From assembly GCF_011075055.1 (NCBI RefSeq), contig NC_058146.1, positions 12,325,820 to 12,389,819 on the forward strand: 64,000 bases of DNA, given 5' to 3'. The translations under genes and the position numbers were made by a program. The DNA comes from Mangifera indica. Lineage: Eukaryota > Streptophyta > Magnoliopsida > Sapindales > Anacardiaceae. Every line of letters begins with the position of its first letter. Positions within the stretch are counted from its first letter, which is position 1. The notes beneath the pieces are model-generated. The model was not told where the DNA came from, did no database searches, and saw only the letters and a list, made by a program, of their open reading frames with translations. Shown here piece after piece: positions 57,001 to 64,000 of this stretch.

Positions 57001-58760
57001 TGAAACCTTTGGCAACCAGTTATGCATTATAGGTATACATGTTACCTTCAATGTTAGTTTTTCTTTTGAAAACCCATTTGCACCCTACGAATTTGACCTA
57101 TTCAAGTGCATCCACTAGAATATATACTCAGTTCTAATACATAAAATCTATTTTAGATTTCATGGCATCCAACCATTTATTAGATTTTGGACTTGAAACA
57201 GCCTTATCGTAGGTCTTAGGTTTATCATCATTGATGACTAATAAATCACCGTGCTGAGTCAGAAGGAAACAAAATCTCTCTAGCTTATAATGTACTCATG
57301 TAGACTTATTAGCTCTTATGTATGTTTAGGTTATTCTACTTGAAGTGGAGGAACTTCCTCATTATGATCAACCATCTATAATGACATATCTTCATGTCTA
57401 ACATCTATGGTATCTTATGGTTCAAGAACTTTATTGAGTTTTACCCTTTTTCGACTAGTTTTCTTGAGAATAAATTCTTTCTGAAAGAACATATTGGTGC
57501 AAGCAACAAAGAATTTTGGCTTCTTTGGATTGTAAAAGCGGTATCCTTTAATAACCTTAGAATACCTCACAAGATGCATTTTTTAGACTTAGCGTTCAAC
57601 TTATTAAAAGTCAATTTTTTAACATAAGCTTCATAGTCCTAAATCCTCAAGTAATCTAGATTAGGCTTTTGCCTAGTCCACAACTCATATGAAATTTTAT
57701 CCATAGATTTAAATAGGACATAATTCAGTGTATAGGCAATAGTTTATAGGGTATGACCTTAGAAAGACATGGATAGATTGGTAAAACTCATCATAGACCT
57801 AACTATTTCCATCAAGGTCTTATTCCTTCTTTCAGTTACACCATTATGCTATAGAGTATGAGGAAAAGTAAGTTGAAATACTATCTTATTTTCCTTTAGG
57901 TATTGTCTAAATTTAGTACTGAGGTATTCCCCTTTTCGATCGCTTCAAAGGATTTTAATTTGTCACCTTTTTTATCACTTTGAAGGACTTTAATTTGTTT
58001 CCCAAGTTGTTTTTCTACTTAATTTTTTAGTTATTTGAATTCATCAAACCATTCAGACTTGTGTTTGATAAAAAACACATAGTCATATCTACTAAAGTCA
58101 TTAGTAAATATGATGTAATAGGTTTCCTCATATTTGTTATACACTGTCATAGACCCACACACATCATTGTGTATGATTCAGAACCTTTCACTATGTTTAG
58201 TAAAGGGTGTTTTGGTCATTTTACCTAATAGACACGATTCGCATTCATCATATGAATGATAGTTAGATGATTACAAGATTATTTGTTCAAAAAGTCTTTA
58301 TATATGTCTCGGTTCTATATGGCTTAGCCTGCAATGCCATTGATATGTGGTATTTAAATTATTTGATTTTGATCGTTTATTATTTGTATATTGAGAATTT
58401 CGTTGTCCAGTTTTAAAATATATAAACCATTATACAATTTAGTTATTCCATAAAGAATATTATAAATATCCCTTTTTTCTAAAATAGATATAAAAACTAA
58501 ATTTCTAGAAACATAAGGAACATAATAACAATTTCTTAATTCGACTATATTGCAGTCCTTACGACTAATGCAACAACTTATGCTTTCTTTCTAACATGTA
58601 GGTTAACCTCTCCTTTGGTGAACAATCTACTATATTGCAATCCCTACATATAAGAACAAATACGAGAACCATAGATGAATAAAAAGAATAGTTTATCTTA
58701 ATGGCAAACATACATGAAGTAGAAGTTTCAATTGCCTTATTCTTCTTATTTTCTATAAAG
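57001..58760 (-). pseudogene. Copia F protease and integrase remnant
   Basis: This is collinear with the copia B integrase region (compare 57640-58260 with 28240-28830; shared text AAACCATTCAGACTTGTGTTTGAT / CAAAGCATTTAGATTTGTGTTTCAT). A CCHC-like zinc knuckle relic lies near 58745-58810. The sequence 57920-58000 carries a local duplication: TTCAAAGGATTTTAATTTGTCACC then TTTGAAGGACTTTAATTTGTTTCC. It is heavily decayed. Confidence 0.7.
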
Positions 58761-59559
58761 GCCTTGCAATGTCTCTTCTAGTGACCTCCCTTGCCATAAT
58801 AGAAGTAAACAACCTTTCATTTCCTTACACCACCTATAAGTGGAGCAGTCAATCAAGTTGCTTTTTTGCTTTGGGCTTGGGCTTGGCTTAGCCTTGTCTT
58901 TGTCCTTAGCTTTGAATTTTAATGCTTACGTATCAACCACAAGTACAATAGTCAAAACTACCTTTCGTATTTCTTGTTTAGCTTGTTTGAGGATCTACAA
59001 CAATTACTCAAGGGTTTTCTCCTTTTCGTTTAGGTTAAAATTCATAATGAAATTAAGCCATGATTTAAGAAGGGATTTCAGCATCAGATCAATGGCAAAC
59101 TTATTATCCATGATGAAACCTAAGCTTGCTAACCATTTAATATAGCTAATTATCTTGACCATATTAGGGCTAACTTGTCCTCTCTTAGAGAGTTTGCAAT
59201 CAAACAACATATTTGATACCTCATATCATTTATCCCTCACACAAGTATCATATAACTCTCGAATGTGTGCAAGTATAGATTATGCATCCATTTTTCTTAT
59301 GTTGTTTTTGAAGCTCAAGTGACATAAAAGTCAACATGAGGCATTGAACTTCTATGGAGTCATCAAGATACATATTAAAAGTACCATTTAACTCATGCGT
59401 GGCATTGGGATCAAACTCAAAGGGTAATAACCCCTCAAAGATATACAACCTCTTCTTCTAACGTAAAATAATATGAAGATTTTTGTACCAATTAGTTAAG
59501 TTTCTTCTAGTAAATCTATTTTCTTTTTCGAGAATTGATCAATACATTGGGTTTGACAT
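58761..59559 (-). pseudogene. Copia F gag remnant
   Basis: It starts at ATG 59559-59557 (MSNPMY...SILEKENRFT, then NLTNWYKNLHIILR). The capsid continues in 59448-59248 (LLPFEFDPNATHELNGTFNM, IEVQCLMLTFMSLELQKQHK) and 59210-59004 (ISYIKWLASLGFIMDNKFAI, LLKSWLNFIMNFNLNEKEK). This is the typical gag of the copia B/F family. Frameshifts and stops separate the pieces. Confidence 0.8.
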
Positions 59560-61381
59560 GGTGATTTTGTGATCTACAATTTACAAATAAAAAAATTAGT
59601 AATTTTATTTAATATCCATTTTAATTATGGAATTAATAATTAAAATGCACTCACTATTTTCATTAAGCCAATAGCCATCACTATTGAACTTGGGGTGTTC
59701 CAATTAATCCTAGTGGATTAAAACCCTATTGCATTAATTCTTCCATTTGCTTTAGCGAACAAGTTCGAATTAATCGAATGGATAAATTTCAAATTAATCA
59801 CCAAAAGCCCATATGTCAAGCGAGGTGTTAACCTAACAAATCATACGACCTCAAATGTAACTCCCAACATCAGTAGGGTAGATAGTATATATCTCTTTAC
59901 ATCGACAAATACATTCCCTACTCATGCCTCTAATATACTTCATTTTCACTTTAGTGAACAAGCAAAGTATATTAGTTAAGTCGGACCTAATATGATCATC
60001 ACCTAATTTTCTACTTGGTAGAAGTGTACCCTTCGTTTTGGTGAAAAAACTTTCAATGAATGGGGGATTAATTTATGTATCATACTAGAAGAGACTAATT
60101 AAATCTTATACTTAATATTTAAATTGAATGTTTTATTATTTAGTCTTATCAGATTTTAGCACATGTCAGGTGATATTTGCAAAATAAAATCTATACATAA
60201 ATTTTACAATGTAAAAATAAAATGTGCCAATACATATTCATAACAATGTTAAGCCCTTCGAGCCAAAAAAAGTTTGACTAGTCAACTTAGGTGAATCTTT
60301 CATCTTCGGGTCTTCGCGTTTGTCCTTTTGTTTTTAGTCTTCAATTATTATATAGCTTTGTTTCCTAATTACATATTTCTAAGGAAAATTAAAAAAAAAA
60401 ACCTAATATAAAAAGGAAATGGGATAAAGGCAAAATGCACAAACCCTATTTAAGAATTACAACCCAAAAATAAAAATAAAATCATCCACAAAGGTTCATT
60501 AGCTATGTACTAGGTACTATGCATACATACATCCATACATATACAAACCAATTAAAATTAAATTTTAATTATTGTTATCCCAAGTGTCAAATTCTTTTAA
60601 CTCTTGAGATTTTGTAAAGTTGTAATTTAACCCGAAAACTTAAGAAAATTTCAATTTATTCCAAATTCAACAAAATATGACTAAATTGATATTTTCGACT
60701 TTGTCAGACGTGCTTGTGAGGTGTCTAGTCATGCTTATGAAATTCACCAAAATTCTAGAATAATGCACAACTAGAAGGCACAGGAAAAAATATTGGGCAT
60801 AGCTGAAGTTCAACCAAGGTGCAAGACTGGCTCCTTATTAGGTCACAATTAGACAAAAATAGTCCAATCGTGTATTAACACATGAGGCCAAACAGGGTCC
60901 ACTTGACACTCACTATGCATGATTTAGTTCTAGCCAAGCACGATATGGTTTTTCAAAACCTATTTTTTGGATTTTTTCAATAACAAAAAATTTTAGAAAA
61001 TCTCCTAATATTCAGCAAGCCAATTGTCGGGGTGAGTAAATACCACATGTAAACTATACTCACATCGGCGACAACCTTCAAATCATGAAAACAACATGAC
61101 TCGAAGAAGATTTCATGCAACAACAAGAAACTTATGACATTTAACCAAAGTTAACTGGCATATATCAACAAAACTAAAAAAAAAACCAGGAATCATTATT
61201 CAATAATTTAACACAGTTTATGTTGTATATGATGCTTAACAAATTATGCAATGAACACAATTACAAATTATCTTTACTAATTTTTTTGCCTAGTTTTGAT
61301 TAAGCTAATTACATACAATGAACATATAAAATTAATCAAAACAATGCAAGTATAATTTTCATGAAAATTATACTAAACTTT
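59560..61381 (-). other. Untranslated leader of copia F
   Basis: About 1.8 kb, similar in text to the copia B leader (shared GCAAAGTATA...AGTTAAGTC, ATACATACATCCATACATATAC). The hairpin array seen in copia B is reduced here to one or two degenerate units near 60790-60880 (GTCACAATTAGAC...AGTCCAATCGTG). Confidence 0.7.
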
Positions 61382-61394
61382 GGTTTTGATACCA
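61382..61394 (-). promoter_or_regulatory. Primer binding site of copia F, decayed
   Basis: The minus strand reads TGGTATCAAAACC. Compared with TGGTATCAGAGCC it has two G-to-A changes, consistent with cytosine deamination on the other strand. Confidence 0.85.
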
Positions 61395-61395
61395 C

Positions 61396-63194
61396 TGTAG
61401 GGTCTAAAACTAGTTGCACGATAGAATTTAAATTTTAAAAAATAAAACAATCTTGAAAATCCTAACCAAGATACCTGTTTTAAACATAATAATCATGGAA
61501 CTTACAAAACACTTTTACAGTGTTTTAGAATTAATTTATGTGTTGATAGCTCCTTTAAACTTCACATGTCTAGAGAAAGTATGTTATCCAATCCTCACGA
61601 GGTGGCACCTTGGTATCCATACACAACACGAACACGAAAGAGGAAATTTAGGTGAAAAGACTTTTAGGGCTCTTGATTGGAATTATTATTCATGAGAGAA
61701 TAAGAGAGTAAAAAACCAGTGGCTAGGGTTTTGTGTTCTATGTATGCTTAGTTTCTTTAGGCGAAAATTATGCCTTATATATATGTGTGTGTGCATGTAG
61801 GTATCTGAGCACAATTGGAATTCTAAGCATGCACGACACCTTTAACACACAGATGCATGATTGGCATTAAAGATTGTCTAATCAATATCATCTGTCCATT
61901 TGCATGGTTAGCACACATATGTGTGCCAGCTAGCATAGCCAAAGCTTACATAATTGGCACACAAATATGCGTCAGTCTGCATGGCCACAAACTTGTACGG
62001 CTAGCACACATATGTGTTCTAGCAGACATATGTATTTGCATAGTTTACACCTCTCTCACTAAGTGCACAACTTGCACTTGGTCAAGGCATATTCAAATTG
62101 AGTCCTCTCAATCCATCAAGCAAACTTGGTCTATTCATATTCTCACTCTCTCAGCATGAACGCCAAAACTGTAAAAAAATAATCCACTCTTTTGAGTTCG
62201 AGTTAACTCCTTTATGTATGTGACCTATAAGCTCTTTATCGAGTCGATAGTGTTTGGATTCAAGGTGAATCTAGACACAAACCAATGTTGACCTCTAGCA
62301 AAACATTATAGCCACTAGGATGATAGAGTGTTAGCGGACATCTCTTAAGCTTTTACAATATCACAATTACATACAAATCAATCCTTTCGTTAACCAATAT
62401 CTCTCAAGGTTGAGATATAGAAATGTGTTTATCTCAATAGTTCTTCAGTATGAATTGATAAATCAATAACTGACTCATGTTAGGTTACAACCTTACCCTA
62501 CTGTGGCCGCAGATTTAAACAGTCATGAATGTTATTTAGTATTCTCATGTAAGGTATCTTTTCTTATTCTCAAGAGTGACGAATCATTTATCGATCTAGT
62601 ATAGCCTATATGTATCTCACAATATGGTTGATTACTATCTTTATAGTTATCCCAATTACGATGACATGTTGGATAGTATCAAACTATATTGATCTTCGTA
62701 CAAAATGGTTTAGGACCTTAAATAAAAGGATCACGTGAACCTGTAGTGTTCAAAAGATTTATTTCTTAGACACTGAAGCAACTATCCATATGGATATCCT
62801 CTAGTCAAGTCAGTCCGATGAATAGTTATAATGTCCTCTTATATGTTGCACTAAGTTGTCTATAATAAATTCGACACATGAGAATAATCACCACTTTTAG
62901 TAGGGTCACTCAACATTATGATAATCCCGTTATCATTGCATGTGCTTTTATTTATTGTAATGTCGAGATTGCAAGCGTGTCTAAAATGGCCACTTAATGC
63001 GAACATAAGGTTCTCATAATCAGTCGTCTGATCCTTTTGTCATAGTTATATTATTCCAAGAGCATGTTATTCATATATTCATATAAATAAATAACATATG
63101 AATTGAATAACAATAAATTCTTTTGTTAATGATTAATATAAAATTATATCCATAAATGCCAAATTCGATGGGCTCTAGGGCACCAACCCTAAGA
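61396..63194 (-). repeat. 5' LTR of copia F
   Basis: 1799 bp from TCTTAGGG (63194, TGTTAGGG expected) to ACCCTACA (61396). It aligns block by block with the copia B LTR (32134-33900). It contains the perfect palindrome GCACACATATGTGTGC at 61911-61926 and a shorter copy near 62003-62018. Confidence 0.88.
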
Positions 63195-64000
63195 AATGTG
63201 TCATCACAAATGGTTAATTATGATGAAGAAGTTCCTTTATCTCTTGTGGAACAACCTTAATGCATATAAGTATATCACAAGTCAGAGAGATTTGGTTTTC
63301 TCTTAACTCAGCACGTTCATGTATTAGTCATCCATAATGATAAAGCTAAGACTTACAATGAAGCTACTTTAAGTCCAAATTTGACAAATGGTTGGATGTC
63401 GTGAAATCTAAAATAGACTTTATGTACTAGAATCAAGTATGGACTTTGGTAGATGCACTTGAAAGGGTAAAACCTATAGGGTGCATATGGTTTTCAAAAG
63501 GAAAACTGACATAGAAAGTAACGTGTACCTATAAAGCACAATTGATTGTTAAAGGTTTCATTGAGAAGTATGACATTGACTATGATGAAACCTTTTCGCC
63601 AGTTGCTATGCTTAAGTCTATTAGGATTATACTTACTATAACTGTTTACTATGACTATGAAATCTTTCAGATGGATGTCAACACTATCTTTTTAAATGGT
63701 AACCATGTAGAAGATGTTATATGGTAAAACCTAATGGTTTTTTTCTTGATAGACAAGTAGATAAAGTTTGCAAGCTGGAAAAGTTCATTTATGGATTTAA
63801 GTAGGCTTTGAGAAGTTGGAACATTTGTTTTGATAAAACTACTTGTGAGTTTAGATTTATAAAAATTGAAGATAGACCGTGTGTGTATAAAAAGGTCAAT
63901 GGGACTATGATTGCATTTATGGTATTATATGTTGATGACATCTTGATTATTGGAAATGACATACCAAACTTGCAATCGGTAAAGGCTTGGTTATCCAAGT
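63195..64000 (+). pseudogene. Copia G integrase-RT linker and reverse transcriptase, runs off the window
   Basis: Plus-strand RT: VKGFIEKYDIDYDETFSPVA, MLKSIRIILTITVYYDYE and FQMDVNTIFLNGN are open at 63542-63727. KVCKLEKFIYGFK, FIKIEDRPCVYKKVNGT, LYVDDILIIGNDI and LQSVKAWLSK follow in other frames up to the window end. The YVDD box is intact (about 63928-63942). Part of the linker lies upstream (63320-63540). It is closely related to the RT of copia B and F but in the opposite orientation. Confidence 0.85.

Larger units (their letters stand above)
56346..63194 (-). mobile_element. Copia F: Ty1/copia element related to copia B, 3'-truncated
   Basis: On the minus strand: 5' LTR 63194-61396, primer site 61394-61382, a long leader to 59560, gag from ATG 59559, protease and integrase (about 58700-57600), RT (57000-56530) and the start of RNase H, ending at 56346 against the gypsy D LTR. 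LTR and leader resemble copia B in order and text. The 3' LTR is absent, probably lost when gypsy D was placed there. Confidence 0.85.

Noticed and set aside
61453..62159. 80- and 100-codon plus-strand frames
   Set aside because: Both lie in the copia F 5' LTR; the repeated residues come from palindromic CACACATATGTG text.

Overview
This window is plant nuclear DNA, most likely from a flowering plant. It is strongly AT-rich and contains no complete host gene. Almost everything recognisable is a transposable element in some stage of decay. The identified families are Ty1/copia and Ty3/gypsy (chromovirus) retrotransposons with tRNA-iMet-type primer binding sites, an L1-like LINE fragment, a large Mutator-like DNA transposon (MULE), and a FAR1/FHY3-type MULE-derived gene. 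The picture is of gene-poor heterochromatin built from nested insertions.

Layout. 1-3400: low-complexity DNA, then a probable LTR containing three ~340 bp tandem units, each opening with a long run of G. 4188-8711: copia element A (minus strand), truncated at its 5' end. 8711-16275: a MULE holding a broken mudrA transposase (plus strand) and, facing it, a ULP1-like SUMO-protease gene (minus strand). It also carries a 119-bp tandem array present in inverted orientation on both sides, and a ~605 bp tandem duplication of the ULP promoter and first exon. 16275-17160: an LTR-like piece. 17790-19905: a FAR1-like pseudogene (minus). 21560-22990: a probable copia LTR. 23400-26072: gypsy A remnant (LTR, gag), then the start of a second gypsy LTR. 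26073-33900: copia B (minus), inserted in that gypsy LTR and flanked by a near-perfect 5-bp target duplication. 33901-37800: the rest of gypsy B. 39780-40680: LINE fragment. 41890-48020: three mutually truncated copia fragments (C plus, D and E minus). 48050-56345: a chimeric chromovirus carrying two pol regions in series (gypsy C joined to gypsy D). 56346-63194: copia F (minus, related to B). 63195-64000: copia G (plus), running off the window.

How the parts relate. The MULE is the only coherent multi-gene unit. mudrA would supply the DDE transposase, DNA-binding and zinc-finger functions. The ULP1-like gene keeps the His-Asp-Gln-Cys catalytic signature and plausible splice sites across six exons, but has one nonsense codon and one frameshift. 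The transposase has three frameshifts and one stop, so the copy is not autonomous. The MULE is visibly rich in CG dinucleotides, while the retrotransposons around it are depleted and their stop codons are often TAG/TGA in place of CAG/CGA, as expected from long-term cytosine methylation.

All coding calls come from reading translations by eye. Clade names and element boundaries are inferences unless a terminal motif is cited.
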